From Methylomicrobium sp. wino1 (lineage in GTDB: Bacteria; Pseudomonadota; Gammaproteobacteria; Methylococcales; Methylomonadaceae): 64,000 nt of DNA. Below are positions 9,178 to 18,966 of this stretch, piece by piece. The stretch covers positions 1,488,001 to 1,552,000 of the forward strand of contig NZ_CP024202.1 of assembly GCF_003932755.1 (NCBI RefSeq), written 5' to 3'. The position numbers were made by a program, and so were the translations under genes. The notes beneath the pieces are model-generated. The model saw nothing but the letters and a program-made list of their open reading frames with translations. It had not been told where the DNA came from and ran no database searches. Every line of letters begins with the position of its first letter. Within the stretch, counting starts at the first letter, position 1.

Positions 9178-10041
9178 ATGAGTGAAGATGTTCGAATGGG
9201 TCCGGTGCGTTTGATTCAAGGCATTGAAGTCCCAAGTTTTTTCTATGGAACGGCCTGGAAGGAAGAGCGGACCGAGACATTGGTTTTGGCCGCGATCGAA
9301 GCCGGTTTTCGGGCCGTTGATACCGCGAACCAGCGGCGGCATTATTACGAAGAGGGCGTCGGTCATGCGCTAAGCAAGTTATTAGGGGAGAGCCGACTTA
9401 AACGCGGCGAGCTTTTTTTGCAAAGCAAGTTTACCTTTGCGGCAAGTCAAGATCATCGGCTTCCTTACGATCCCGATGCGGATTACGCCACGCAGGTCGA
9501 ACAGTCGTTCAACAGCTCGTTGCAGCACATGGGTACCGATTATCTGGATTCCTACATCTTGCATGGACCCTCGCTAAGTCGGGGTTTGACCGAAGCGGAT
9601 CGCGAAGTATGGCGAGCGATGGAGCGGCTTTGCAAAGCCGGTTCGGTGCGATTGATCGGCGTTTCGAATATTAGCGAGGATCAATTAAGGCTCTTGATTG
9701 AATTTGCCGAGATCAAGCCGGCGTTCGTGCAAAACCGATGTTTTGCACGAACGCAATGGGATGCCAAGGTTCGCCGGTTGTGCATTGAGCACGGCATCGT
9801 TTATCAGGGTTTTTCGTTGTTGACGGCAAACGCTTCCGAATTGAAGCGCCCTGTCATGGACCAGCTTACCAAGCGACACGGCTGCACCAAAGCGCAGGCC
9901 GTGTTTCGTTTCGCGTTGCAACTCGGTATGGTTCCGTTGACCGGCACGAGTGATCCGGAGCACATGAAACAAGACTTATCGGTGTATGATTTCGTGTTCG
10001 GTGCAGATGAAATAGCTATGATGGAAAATGTTGCAGTTTGA
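9178..10041 (+). CDS. Aldo/keto reductase
   Basis: A 287-aa single-domain TIM-barrel oxidoreductase that should reduce carbonyls with NAD(P)H. The family tetrad can be traced: Asp in AVDTANQ, Tyr in HYYEEGVG, Lys in LQSKFTF and His in YILHGP. The cofactor-side motifs SVRLIGVSN and GMVPLTGTSDPEHM are also present. The length is normal for the family. The ATG follows a G-rich stretch (GGGGGCGGGAT) that may serve as ribosome site. It stands alone between repeat-filled gaps, and its substrate cannot be inferred. Confidence 0.85.
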   Translation: MSEDVRMGPVRLIQGIEVPSFFYGTAWKEERTETLVLAAIEAGFRAVDTANQRRHYYEEGVGHALSKLLGESRLKRGELFLQSKFTFAASQDHRLPYDPDADYATQVEQSFNSSLQHMGTDYLDSYILHGPSLSRGLTEADREVWRAMERLCKAGSVRLIGVSNISEDQLRLLIEFAEIKPAFVQNRCFARTQWDAKVRRLCIEHGIVYQGFSLLTANASELKRPVMDQLTKRHGCTKAQAVFRFALQLGMVPLTGTSDPEHMKQDLSVYDFVFGADEIAMMENVAV

Positions 10042-10059
10042 ATTGATGATTTTCTCGTT

Positions 10060-10400
10060 TTCTCGCTCCAGCGTGGGAACGCATACCGATTTTGCTACGG
10101 CAGCCAAGGTATGGATTCCCACGGAGGACCGTGGGAACCAGAAAAATCATTAGCCAATGAGGCTACGATATCATTTATTGTCACTTAACACTCTCGGCCG
10201 TCCCTCACCTAACGCTAGGTGAGGGGGGATCAGAGGGATCGCTCCCACAGCGCTTGCAATCCTCTGTGGGAGCGACGCCTTCGTCGCGGCTATCGAAGCC
10301 GTTAACGCAAAAACACCAATAGTCTTGCCGGACGACACGGCAATCTAACGCTCAGTCGCTGCTTTTTGCACGATAGGAATATTTAATACCGGTGAGCGCA
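10060..10400. repeat. Cluster of REP-like and family-4 repeats
   Basis: No gene lies here. From 10066 to 10140 are REP-type arms (CCAGCGTGGGAACGC, CCGTGGGAACC). A family-4 repeat spans about 10147-10305. It includes the palindrome CCCTCACCTAACGCTAGGTG (10203 onward) and a GTGGGAGCG hairpin. Its end motif, read on the minus strand, is ACAATAAATGATATCGTAGC and is shared with 21690 and 54185. Bases 10325-10395 resemble 3485-3545. Confidence 0.65.
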
Positions 10401-10457
10401 GAGAGAGGAAACCATTTGGGGATGTTATTTTTTACCGTATCCTAAGAGGAATTTGTT

Positions 10458-10805
10458 ATGCCTTATTTAAAAATCAATACCAATACGCCTATTAACGATG
10501 AAAAATCTTCGCCATTAATGGCCGAAATGTCTCAACTGATGGCCAAAGAGACCGGTAAGCCGGAGCGTTATGTCATGGTCGAATTGGCGTCCAGTAAGCC
10601 GATGTTGTTTGGCGGCAGCGATCAACCCTTGGCTTATCTCGAATGTAAGAGTATCGGCTTGAGCGGTGCGCAGGCCCGTTCGTTGTCGGCATCGTTGAGT
10701 CGTCTATTGGAAAAGGAATTGTCGATTCCGCCTGATCGGGTCTATATCGAGTTCAGTAATTGCCCGGCTGAATTATGGGGGTGGAACGGTTCGACATTTG
10801 GTTAA
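10458..10805 (+). CDS. MIF/phenylpyruvate tautomerase-like protein
   Basis: This 115-aa protein has the length and fold signature of macrophage migration inhibitory factor homologues. Met is followed by Pro (MPYLKINTN), which becomes the catalytic N-terminal Pro after processing. Later come the PERYVMVEL strand, IGLSGAQ, and the C-terminal IPPDRVYIEFSNCPAELWGWNG typical of the family. It probably forms a trimeric tautomerase; the physiological substrate in bacteria is unclear. A clear ribosome site (AGAGGA) lies upstream. A repeat element starts at the base after its stop codon. Confidence 0.82.
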   Translation: MPYLKINTNTPINDEKSSPLMAEMSQLMAKETGKPERYVMVELASSKPMLFGGSDQPLAYLECKSIGLSGAQARSLSASLSRLLEKELSIPPDRVYIEFSNCPAELWGWNGSTFG

Positions 10806-10898
10806 GGATTTCGCGAAAAATAAGCTTTTGGAGTTATGAGCTTTGTCCAGGGGGTTCGGTAACTCGCCTGGCAGGACGCCGTAAATACGTCCATGTAG
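10806..10898 (+). repeat. Left half of chimeric MITE (family-2 arm), split by IS110
   Basis: The stretch starts GGATTTCGCGAAAAATAAGC immediately after the upstream stop codon and ends GTCCATGTAG at the IS boundary. It matches the left arm of the family-2 copies at 25113 and 46016. The other half of this repeat is at 12225-12306 and belongs to family 1, so the original element was a chimera. Confidence 0.8.
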
Positions 10899-10939
10899 AT
10901 ACTCTGTTTAAAATCAAGTTAAAAATAGGCATTTTTCTG

Positions 10940-11974
10940 CTATTCAGCGATTGACGGAATTGCATAAAAACGCGTGTTATCGAATGGTTTATCATGCTTG
11001 AGCATGCCGTGAATCGCATGTAACAATTTACGCATGACCGCACAACAGGCTTGCAACGGTAATTTACCCATATCAAGGAGATGTTGGTAATACGCCTTAA
11101 TATGGCGATCATGCTGCACAGCGCTCCAGACAGGCATATACAGGGCGGCGCGAATCTGGCTGTTACCGGCCTTGGATATACGCGTTTTTTTGTGGACACT
11201 CGTGCCGGAATCAAAAGCTCTTGGATCGAGCCCCGCAAACTTGACCCACTCACGGTGCGACATATCCGCAGGCAAAATCAGTAGTTCTCCCATGAGGGCA
11301 ATCGCACTGGTATTGGCAATACCCTTAATGGTCGTGAACAAAACTAATGCTCGACTGAGTTCCGGATGTTTTTCGATCAATGCCAAGGCGCCAGCCGTTA
11401 ACTGATCGATACGCTTATCTAATTGATCGATGGCTGCTTGTGCATCTTTTAGCACGGCTTTGGGTGTTTCAACTGTTGCGCTTAAGGCATGCAACTGATT
11501 CTTTGCTGCTGTTTTTTGATCGGTTAGCGCATTAATACGGCGTGAGAAACAACGTAAAGCGATCTTTTCATTCGAAGGACGGGACCAAGGCACAAAATCC
11601 ATCCGTTCGGCATACACCGCCAGAGTATTCGTGTCCACATCATCTGTTTTACTATTGTTCATCAACACTTTAGCAAAGTTATGAGAGACCTTGGGATTGA
11701 TGACCATTACCTTGACGCCGGCATCATGGAGCGCAACGGCTAAATCGAAATGATAACTGCCGGTGGCTTCCATACACACGATAATGCCGGACAATTTGTT
11801 CAGTTTCTTGGCCATCCGGGCATGATCAGCTGGGGTATTGGAGAACTTCTGCGGATTGAAAGGTTTGCCATTTTTGCGCACCACCAAAACCAGTTCTTTA
11901 GATCCTACATCGACGCCAGCGAAGATACGGGTTTGTGTGTCAAGTGAAGCGCTGTTAATTTGTTGATCTGCCAT
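10940..11974 (-). CDS. IS110-family transposase (RNA-guided recombinase)
   Basis: A 344-aa full-length protein with the two family domains. The N-terminal DEDD RuvC-like domain has FAGVDVGSKELVL (first Asp), VCMEATGSYH (Glu) and NSKTDDVDTNTLA (Asp pair). The C-terminal domain carries FTTIKGIANTSAIALMGEL and the KFAGLDPRAFDSGTSVHKKT region with the conserved serine SKAGNSQIR nearby. These two domains jointly form the composite active site in IS110 enzymes such as IS621. The long helical linker (about 150-200) matches the family. No frameshift or stop interrupts it. Confidence 0.95.
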   Translation of the reverse strand: MADQQINSASLDTQTRIFAGVDVGSKELVLVVRKNGKPFNPQKFSNTPADHARMAKKLNKLSGIIVCMEATGSYHFDLAVALHDAGVKVMVINPKVSHNFAKVLMNNSKTDDVDTNTLAVYAERMDFVPWSRPSNEKIALRCFSRRINALTDQKTAAKNQLHALSATVETPKAVLKDAQAAIDQLDKRIDQLTAGALALIEKHPELSRALVLFTTIKGIANTSAIALMGELLILPADMSHREWVKFAGLDPRAFDSGTSVHKKTRISKAGNSQIRAALYMPVWSAVQHDRHIKAYYQHLLDMGKLPLQACCAVMRKLLHAIHGMLKHDKPFDNTRFYAIPSIAE

Positions 11975-12009
11975 GTTTAATTGTTATTCTGTGATAAGGA
12001 AAGTAAACT

Positions 12010-12165
12010 AGTCATTGGTTCCCGACCCTGCGTATGCACCTACCATCCTTGTGAATGCAGGCTCTAAGCCTCAGATACTCCGCGGTATAGGTGAATAGGG
12101 CGGGGGCCAATCTACATGACAGGCTCTGGTTTAATCCAGTCCTCAGGCTCAAGCGGCCTCCCAAT
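12010..12165 (-). ncRNA. Predicted IS110 bridge RNA
   Basis: The transcript would be read on the minus strand from the noncoding end upstream of the transposase. Reading 5' to 3', it contains AGAGCCT (12127-12121), two bases later CATGTAG (12118-12112), then GAGTATCT (12080-12073) and ACAAG (12052-12048). The first two match the left and right halves of the insertion site (AGAGC-CT and CT-ACATG, pairing with opposite strands). The third equals the element's own right terminus including the core CT. The last is complementary to the start of its left terminus (CTTGT). This order is that of the target-binding loop followed by the donor-binding loop in IS621. Ends of the RNA are approximate; the 5-nt right donor guide is weak on its own. 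Confidence 0.8.
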
Positions 12166-12224
12166 GAACTCGGTACAGCTTAAAGTATTTCCTGGCTAAA
12201 ATTCATTTAAATTAATCATACAAG

Positions 12225-12306
12225 GCTCTATGCCAGCTCCATGCTGGCAAAGCCTTTACCGAGCACCACGAGGCCTCCTCCGGCACTGCCGAAATTTGAA
12301 GTGCGA
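12225..12306 (+). repeat. Right half of chimeric MITE (family-1 arm)
   Basis: This stretch resumes the repeat interrupted by the IS: GCTCTATGCCAGCTCCATGC, then TGGCAAAGCC, and the family-1 right end GCCGAAATTTGAAGTGCGA. The last AAAGGTAT of the usual terminus is missing. Confidence 0.8.
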
Positions 12307-12324
12307 GATGATGAGGTGCGCTCT

Positions 12325-12672
12325 TTAGCCGGTCGGCTTTAGTTTTTCTAATTCTTTGATATGCTCGCTAAGGCCCAAGGCCTTCTCGACATCGAGTTGT
12401 ATCGCAATGCCGGTGCCCAAGCTTTCATCGAGATTGCCGGCCTCGGCAACGGCTTTCAGGACGCAAGCGGCGCGTCTTTCTTCGGCCAAAATCAGCACGA
12501 CGGCTCTCGGGTTTAATATTTCCAAGCCGAAAATGCCTACAACTTTTTCAAGACCTTGGCCTAAGGCTTTATTGATGATCGTCGCGCCCGTCGCGCCGGC
12601 GTCTCTGGAAGCGTCAAGAACTTGTTCGGTTTTGTCGTCATCGACAAAAACCATGATTAATTTGAAACGCAT
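12325..12672 (-). CDS. PII-like signalling protein
   Basis: A 115-aa protein with the ferredoxin-like pattern of the PII superfamily: MRFKLIMVFVDDD at the start, SRDAGATGATIINK as the segment around the first helix, then a central strand NPRAVVLILAEE. The uridylylated T-loop Tyr of GlnB/GlnK is not evident, so it is an atypical PII-like protein rather than the canonical nitrogen regulator. Such proteins often sense nucleotides or small metabolites and regulate transporters. No adjacent transporter is present here. A good ribosome site (AGGAGATTT) precedes the ATG at 12672. Confidence 0.7.
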   Translation of the reverse strand: MRFKLIMVFVDDDKTEQVLDASRDAGATGATIINKALGQGLEKVVGIFGLEILNPRAVVLILAEERRAACVLKAVAEAGNLDESLGTGIAIQLDVEKALGLSEHIKELEKLKPTG

Positions 12673-12842
12673 AAATCTCCTGATCGCAACGGCTGATTTT
12701 TGGTGAGTTACTGCTTTGATGGCCTATTTATACCTAAACGGTCTGAAGCCGGCAAGTAACGCAAGCGTATTTTACGGCACTTCGATATAATACCGCGATT
12801 TTACTCTGTATCGGTCGAATGACCAGCCGGCTAACGTCTTAA

Positions 12843-13964
<1,122 letters not shown>

Positions 13965-14007
13965 TGGCGGCCTTTTTGTATAACAACTACTATAAAAGAG
14001 GATAACA

Positions 14008-14355
14008 ATGAGTTTCTTACTTTCCGATGCCATGGCGCAAGCCGCGCCGGCGGCTCAGCAACCTGGTTTTGAGGGGCTGCTGTTTCCGCTAGGAATTCTG
14101 GTATTTTTTTATTTTTTGTTTCTGCGGCCGCAATCCAAGCGCAGTAAGGAACACAAGCAGATGATCGACTCCTTGACCAAGGGCGTCGAAGTCGTGACGA
14201 CTGGCGGTGTTTTAGGTAAGGTCGCGGATTTAGACGATAACTTTGTCAAGCTTGAAATCAGCGAGAATGTCTTTATTCAGGTTCAACGCCATGCCATTGG
14301 CAGTTTAATGCCGAAAGGCACCTATAAAGCGATCGCCAAAAAACCGAAAGTTTGA
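14008..14355 (+). CDS. yajC: Sec translocon accessory protein YajC
   Basis: A 115-aa single-pass membrane protein. The membrane helix (LFPLGILVFFYFLFLRPQ) is followed by the family's RPQSKRSKEHKQM motif and a small cytoplasmic beta domain containing EVVTTGGVLGKV. It partners SecDF in the holotranslocon. A strong AGAGGA site precedes the ATG. It lies 27 bp before secD. Confidence 0.96.
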   Translation: MSFLLSDAMAQAAPAAQQPGFEGLLFPLGILVFFYFLFLRPQSKRSKEHKQMIDSLTKGVEVVTTGGVLGKVADLDDNFVKLEISENVFIQVQRHAIGSLMPKGTYKAIAKKPKV

Positions 14356-14382
14356 TAGCGGGTTAAAAGTCGGAATAATAAA

Positions 14383-16230
14383 ATGCAAAATCGTTTCCCA
14401 CTCTGGAAAAATCTATTGATCCTGATCGTCTTTTTGATTGGGCTTATTTATGCCTTACCCAATCTTTTCGGTGACGATCCGTCGGTTCAGGTGTCCTTCT
14501 CGAATGTCAGTACGGTCGAGACCGCCCAGGTTCAGCAGATAGAAGAACTGGTCAAGCAAGACGGAATGACCATTAAAGAAGTTGAAACCGGTAATGGAAA
14601 TATCTTGGTTCGTTTCAACGATACCAACGACCAATTGAAAGCTGCGGATTTACTGAGGGATAAATTGGGGAACGATGCTACTGTCGCGCTTAACTTGGCG
14701 CCCGCGACGCCGGGTTGGCTGCGCGCGCTGGGCGCAAGCCCTATGTATCTAGGTCTTGATTTGCGCGGCGGCGTGCATTTTATGCTTGAAGTCGATATGG
14801 ATGCCGCGGTTAAGCAAGCCGAAGAACGTTATAATGATGACGTTCGTTCCGCCTTGCGCGATGCCAAAATCCGTTACCAATCGGTGTCGCAAGAGACCGG
14901 CTATATCCGCGTTAAATTGAGAAGTGAAGAAGACACCAATTCCGCAGTCGCGGTGCTGGACAAGGATTTTTCGACACTGAATATCGAACGGCCGAATGTC
15001 GAGAACGAGCTTTGGCTTAGGATTACCGACGCCGAACAAAAAGAAGTCAAAAAATTCGCACTGGCGCAAAATATCACGACCTTGCGTAACCGGGTCAATG
15101 AACTCGGGGTCGCCGAACCGGTCATCCAACAGCAAGGCAACAACCGTATCGTTGTGCAATTGCCTGGTATTCAAGACACGACCCGAGCCAAGGATATTCT
15201 AGGTACGACGGCGACATTGGAATACCGCTTGGTCGACGTCGAACATGACGTTCAAAAAGCATTGAAAGGACGCCCGCCGGTCGGTAGCCGTATCTATTAC
15301 GAGAAAAACGGTAATCCGATTCTATTGGATAGGCGAATTATCGTGACCGGCGATCAGATCGTCGACGCTTCGTCCGGTTTGGATCAAAACAGTTCGCCTT
15401 CGGTATTCGTGACCTTGAACGGTATCGGCGCGAAGAAAATGGGTAAGGTGACCAGCGAGAATATCGGCCGGCCGATGGCGGTCGTGTTCGTCGAATATAA
15501 AGTCAAAACGCGTGAAGTTAACGGCGAAAAAGTTCGGACCAAGGAAAAGGTTGAAAAAGTGATCAGCGTCGCGACGATTCGCGATGCGTTTAGTAAGCGT
15601 TTCCAAACCACCGGTCTCGATAGTACGACCGAAGCCCGTAATTTGGCTTTATTGCTTAGAGCAGGCGCCTTGGCCGCTCCGGTCGATATCGTCGAAGAGC
15701 GCACCGTCGGCCCGAGCCTCGGCCAAGATAATATCGACCAAGGGATGAGATCGGTTATGGTCGGTTTTGTTCTGGTGTTGTTATTCATGGCGGCTTATTA
15801 CCGCGTGTTCGGTCTGGTCGCGAATCTGGCGCTAGGGTTTAATCTGGTCGTTATCGTAGCAATTTTGTCGATGTTGCAGGCCACGCTGACCATGCCGGGC
15901 ATTGCGGGGGTCGTGCTGACCATCGGTATGGCGGTCGATGCGAACGTATTGATTTTCGAGCGCATTCGCGAGGAAATCAAAAACGGCAACACGCCGCAAT
16001 CGAGTATCTTTGCCGGTTACGAAAAAGCCTTCGGGACGATTTTCGACGCCAATATCACGACGCTTTTGGTGGCCTTGGTCTTGTTCGGATTCGGCACGGG
16101 GCCGGTCAAAGGCTTCGCGGTGACACTGTCGATTGGGATTTTGTCGTCGATGTTCACGGCGATTTTAGGCACTCGGATGGTGATTAACTGGATTTACGGC
16201 AGTCGCCGTGTCGAGAAATTGTCGATTTAG
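14383..16230 (+). CDS. secD: Protein translocase subunit SecD
   Basis: A 615-aa RND-type membrane protein that uses the proton gradient to pull proteins through SecYEG. One N-terminal membrane helix (LLILIVFLIGLIYALPNLF) is followed by a large periplasmic domain with YLGLDLRGGVHF. A C-terminal five-helix block contains LTIGMAVDANVLIFERIREE, the conserved Asp motif of the family. It forms one transcription unit with yajC and secF. Confidence 0.97.
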   Translation: MQNRFPLWKNLLILIVFLIGLIYALPNLFGDDPSVQVSFSNVSTVETAQVQQIEELVKQDGMTIKEVETGNGNILVRFNDTNDQLKAADLLRDKLGNDATVALNLAPATPGWLRALGASPMYLGLDLRGGVHFMLEVDMDAAVKQAEERYNDDVRSALRDAKIRYQSVSQETGYIRVKLRSEEDTNSAVAVLDKDFSTLNIERPNVENELWLRITDAEQKEVKKFALAQNITTLRNRVNELGVAEPVIQQQGNNRIVVQLPGIQDTTRAKDILGTTATLEYRLVDVEHDVQKALKGRPPVGSRIYYEKNGNPILLDRRIIVTGDQIVDASSGLDQNSSPSVFVTLNGIGAKKMGKVTSENIGRPMAVVFVEYKVKTREVNGEKVRTKEKVEKVISVATIRDAFSKRFQTTGLDSTTEARNLALLLRAGALAAPVDIVEERTVGPSLGQDNIDQGMRSVMVGFVLVLLFMAAYYRVFGLVANLALGFNLVVIVAILSMLQATLTMPGIAGVVLTIGMAVDANVLIFERIREEIKNGNTPQSSIFAGYEKAFGTIFDANITTLLVALVLFGFGTGPVKGFAVTLSIGILSSMFTAILGTRMVINWIYGSRRVEKLSI

Positions 16231-16257
16231 GCGCATTTCGGATTAAGAAAACTGATT

Positions 16258-17184
16258 ATGAATATTAAAACGATAGATTTTTTGGGAAAGCGTCAGTGGA
16301 CCTATATTATTTCCGCGTTGCTGCTGCTGGTTTCGATCGTGTCGCTGGCAACTCAGGGTTTAAAGATGGGTATCGACTTTACCGGCGGTACGCTAGTAGA
16401 GGTCGCTTATCAAGATGCGGCCGATTTGACGGTGATGCGCGCGGCGCTTGCCGATGAAGGGTTTGGAGACGCAATGGTGCAGCATTTCGGTAGCGCCAGG
16501 GATGTCTTGATTCGTTTGAAGCCCGATGAGACTGTGTCTAGTGCCGAGCTCAGCGCGCGCGTCGTCGCGGCGATCAATAAAAAAACAGCGGAACCGGCCG
16601 ACTTGCGCCGCGTCGAATTCGTCGGACCGCAAGTCGGCGATGAATTGGCCGAAGACGGCGGTTTGGCGATGCTGTATTCGATGTTCGGAGTGTTGGTCTA
16701 TATCGCTTGGCGTTTCGAATATAAATTTGCGTTGGGGTCGGTCGCGGCCTTGATTCACGACGTCATCATAACGCTCGGCTTTTTTTCGCTGTTCGGGCTT
16801 GAATTCGACTTGACGGTACTGGCTGCCGTTTTAGCGGTCATCGGTTATTCGCTAAACGATACGATCGTCGTATTCGATCGAATTCGCGACAATTTTAGGA
16901 TTTTAAGGCAAGTCGGTTCCGAGGAAGTGATGAATACTTCCTTGAATGAAACCTTGAGCCGAACTCTGATGACCTCGTTCACAACGATTTTAGTGTTGAT
17001 CGCATTGGCTGTTCTAGGCGGCGAAATCATTCATAATTTTTCAGTGGCTTTGTTGGTCGGTATTTTGATAGGGACTTATTCTTCTATCTATGTTGCGAGT
17101 CCGATCGTGCTGGCGTTAGGGATTACGCAAAAAGATTTGATGGTGCCGGTCAAGGAAGGTACCGATGTCGATGATTTACCTTAA
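16258..17184 (+). CDS. secF: Protein translocase subunit SecF
   Basis: A 308-aa partner of SecD, 27 bp downstream. An N-terminal helix precedes KMGIDFTGGTLVEV, and the membrane domain carries GYSLNDTIVVFDRIRDNF with the functionally important Asp. Six membrane helices are predicted, normal for the family. No obvious rho-independent terminator follows before the repeat-containing gap. Confidence 0.97.
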   Translation: MNIKTIDFLGKRQWTYIISALLLLVSIVSLATQGLKMGIDFTGGTLVEVAYQDAADLTVMRAALADEGFGDAMVQHFGSARDVLIRLKPDETVSSAELSARVVAAINKKTAEPADLRRVEFVGPQVGDELAEDGGLAMLYSMFGVLVYIAWRFEYKFALGSVAALIHDVIITLGFFSLFGLEFDLTVLAAVLAVIGYSLNDTIVVFDRIRDNFRILRQVGSEEVMNTSLNETLSRTLMTSFTTILVLIALAVLGGEIIHNFSVALLVGILIGTYSSIYVASPIVLALGITQKDLMVPVKEGTDVDDLP

Positions 17185-17447
17185 ATTAAGTATTTGGTAA
17201 TCGATCGGGCTAGTTGAGAAGTTAATGGGATAACTTATCATTGTTAGCAGTTAGCAGTTAGCAGTGAATAGGTCCTGGCCTAGAAAAGGCTGTGTTTGCG
17301 TTAATAGTTGAAGTGTAAGCATTCAGTCCCCCGGCAGCTATGGTTCCCACGCTGGAGCGTGGGAACCATAGAGGGATGTGAATGTTTACCAATCGGATGT
17401 AATTCGTTAGTTTAATTTTTTTTAATACAATTTGGAGTTATTTAAGA
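17185..17447. repeat. Intergenic gap with a short tandem repeat and a REP palindrome
   Basis: Three consecutive GTTAGCA units occur near 17243-17264. A perfect palindrome TGGTTCCCACGCTGGAGCGT and its completion to GGGAACCA lies at about 17341-17368. No gene is seen. The AT-rich stretch from 17400 probably holds the ndk promoter. Confidence 0.6.
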
Positions 17448-17879
17448 ATGGCAATAGAACGTACTTTTTCAATCATTAAGCCTGATGCAGTCGCGAAAAA
17501 CGTCATTGGCGAAATTTACAGCCGTTTCGAAAAAAACGGTTTGCAAATCATTGCCGCGAAAATGCTGCACATGACCCGTGATCAGGCCGAAGGTTTTTAT
17601 GCTGTTCATAAAGAACGTCCTTTCTTTAAAGACTTGGTCGATTTTATGATTACTGGTCCTGTCATGATGCAGGTTTTGGAAGGCGAAGATGCGATTGCGA
17701 AAAACCGCGATTTGATGGGCGCGACCAATCCTAAAGAAGCGGCGCCCGGAACTATTCGTGCCGATTTTGCCGACAGCATTGACGCCAATGCCGTACACGG
17801 TTCCGATGCGGCTGAAACCGCTCAGCAAGAAATCGCTTTCTTATTTACAGAAAATGAACTTTGCCCTCGCACCCGCTAA
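17448..17879 (+). CDS. ndk: Nucleoside diphosphate kinase
   Basis: A 143-aa enzyme that equalises nucleoside triphosphate pools by a phospho-His intermediate. The active-site His is in [24 protein letters not shown] at the N-terminus and [14 protein letters not shown] are typical. The length is exactly that of bacterial Ndk. The end of the gene overlaps the proposed rlmN start. Confidence 0.97.
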   Translation: MAIERTFSIIKPDAVAKNVIGEIYSRFEKNGLQIIAAKMLHMTRDQAEGFYAVHKERPFFKDLVDFMITGPVMMQVLEGEDAIAKNRDLMGATNPKEAAPGTIRADFADSIDANAVHGSDAAETAQQEIAFLFTENELCPRTR

Positions 17880-18966
17880 GCTGAATAGAATCAATTTGCT
17901 CGATTTCGATAGAAAGGGCCTAGAAGCCTTTTTTGTCGAGATCGGCGAAAAGCCTTTTCGCGCGACCCAATTGCTCAAATGGGTTTACCAGGAAGGCGTC
18001 GAGGATTTTTCGCAAATGAGCAACCTGAGCAAGGCCTTGCGCACGCAATTAGCCGAACAATGCTCGCTCGATACGCCCGAAATCGTGCTCGAACAAATTG
18101 CATCGGACGGGACGCGTAAATGGGTCTTGGAGACTTCTTGCGGAAATCGTATCGAAACGGTTTTTATTCCCGAAGAGGGGCGAGGCACCTTGTGCGTGTC
18201 GTCGCAAATCGGCTGCGCATTGGCTTGTACCTTTTGTTCGACCGCCCAGCAAGGGTTTAATCGAAACCTGACAACGGCCGAGATCATCGGGCAGTTGTTC
18301 GCCGCGCAAAAGCGTTTGGGATCGGCGCAAAAAATTACCAACGTCGTGATGATGGGCATGGGCGAACCCTTGCTTAATTTCGACAATGTCGTGGCGGCAA
18401 TGAATCTGATGTTGGACGATTTCGCCTATGGTTTGTCGAAGCGCCGCGTGACGATCAGTACGTCCGGCATCGTACCGGCGATGTACCGATTGACCGAAGT
18501 TTGCGATGTTAGTCTAGCGGTGTCATTGCATGCCGTGACCGACGAGCTTCGTAACGAATTGGTGCCGATCAATAAAAAATACCCTTTAAAGGAATTGCTG
18601 GCGGCTTGCCGCGATAATGTTAAACAATCCCCGCGTCGTAGGATTACTTTCGAATATGTGATGCTCGAAGGCATTAATGATTCGGTGCAGGATGCCAAGG
18701 CAATGGTCAAGCTGTTGAAAACCGTGCCGTCGAAAATCAATTTGATTCCATTCAATCCTTTTCCGAATTCGTCCTATCGTTGTTCGAGCAGCGATGCGAT
18801 CGATCGTTTTCGCGCTGTTTTGCATAATGCCGGTATGGTTACGACGATCAGAAAGACGCGCGGCGATGATATCGATGCAGCCTGCGGGCAGTTGGTCGGC
18901 AAAGTTCAGGATAAAAGTCGCCGGCACTTAAAATTACAGTTGGTGGGTTCTGAACGTGCCGCATAG
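17854..18966 (+). CDS. rlmN: 23S rRNA (A2503-C2) / tRNA (A37) methyltransferase RlmN
   Basis: A 370-aa radical-SAM methyltransferase. The cluster motif [14 protein letters not shown] supplies the CxxxCxxC ligands. [13 protein letters not shown] at the N-terminus, [13 protein letters not shown], and [12 protein letters not shown] follow, and the C-terminal [17 protein letters not shown] includes the acceptor Cys. The ATG at 17854 lies inside the last 26 bases of ndk. It is preferred over an earlier in-frame ATG at 17758 because family similarity ([15 protein letters not shown]) begins just after it. The overlap suggests coupled translation. Confidence 0.95.
   Translation: MNFALAPAKLNRINLLDFDRKGLEAFFVEIGEKPFRATQLLKWVYQEGVEDFSQMSNLSKALRTQLAEQCSLDTPEIVLEQIASDGTRKWVLETSCGNRIETVFIPEEGRGTLCVSSQIGCALACTFCSTAQQGFNRNLTTAEIIGQLFAAQKRLGSAQKITNVVMMGMGEPLLNFDNVVAAMNLMLDDFAYGLSKRRVTISTSGIVPAMYRLTEVCDVSLAVSLHAVTDELRNELVPINKKYPLKELLAACRDNVKQSPRRRITFEYVMLEGINDSVQDAKAMVKLLKTVPSKINLIPFNPFPNSSYRCSSSDAIDRFRAVLHNAGMVTTIRKTRGDDIDAACGQLVGKVQDKSRRHLKLQLVGSERAA

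Larger units (their letters stand above)
10899..12224 (-). mobile_element. IS110-family insertion sequence, 1326 bp
   Basis: Boundaries come from comparison with intact repeats. The uninterrupted sequence reads CCATGTAGGCTCTATGCC at copy A. Here CCATGTAG and GCTCTATGCC are separated by this element, with AG (CT on the transposase strand) present at both junctions. There are no long terminal inverted repeats and no longer target duplication, as expected for IS110 elements. The transposase is on the minus strand. The end beside its start codon is a 250-bp noncoding region and the other end is only about 41 bp, matching the asymmetric layout of the IS621-like group. All visible parts are intact, so the element may be active. 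Confidence 0.9.

Noticed and set aside
17243-17264. Three GTTAGCA units as a possible CRISPR or microsatellite
   Set aside because: Only three 7-base units with no spacers; a chance or slippage product. No CRISPR array was seen anywhere.
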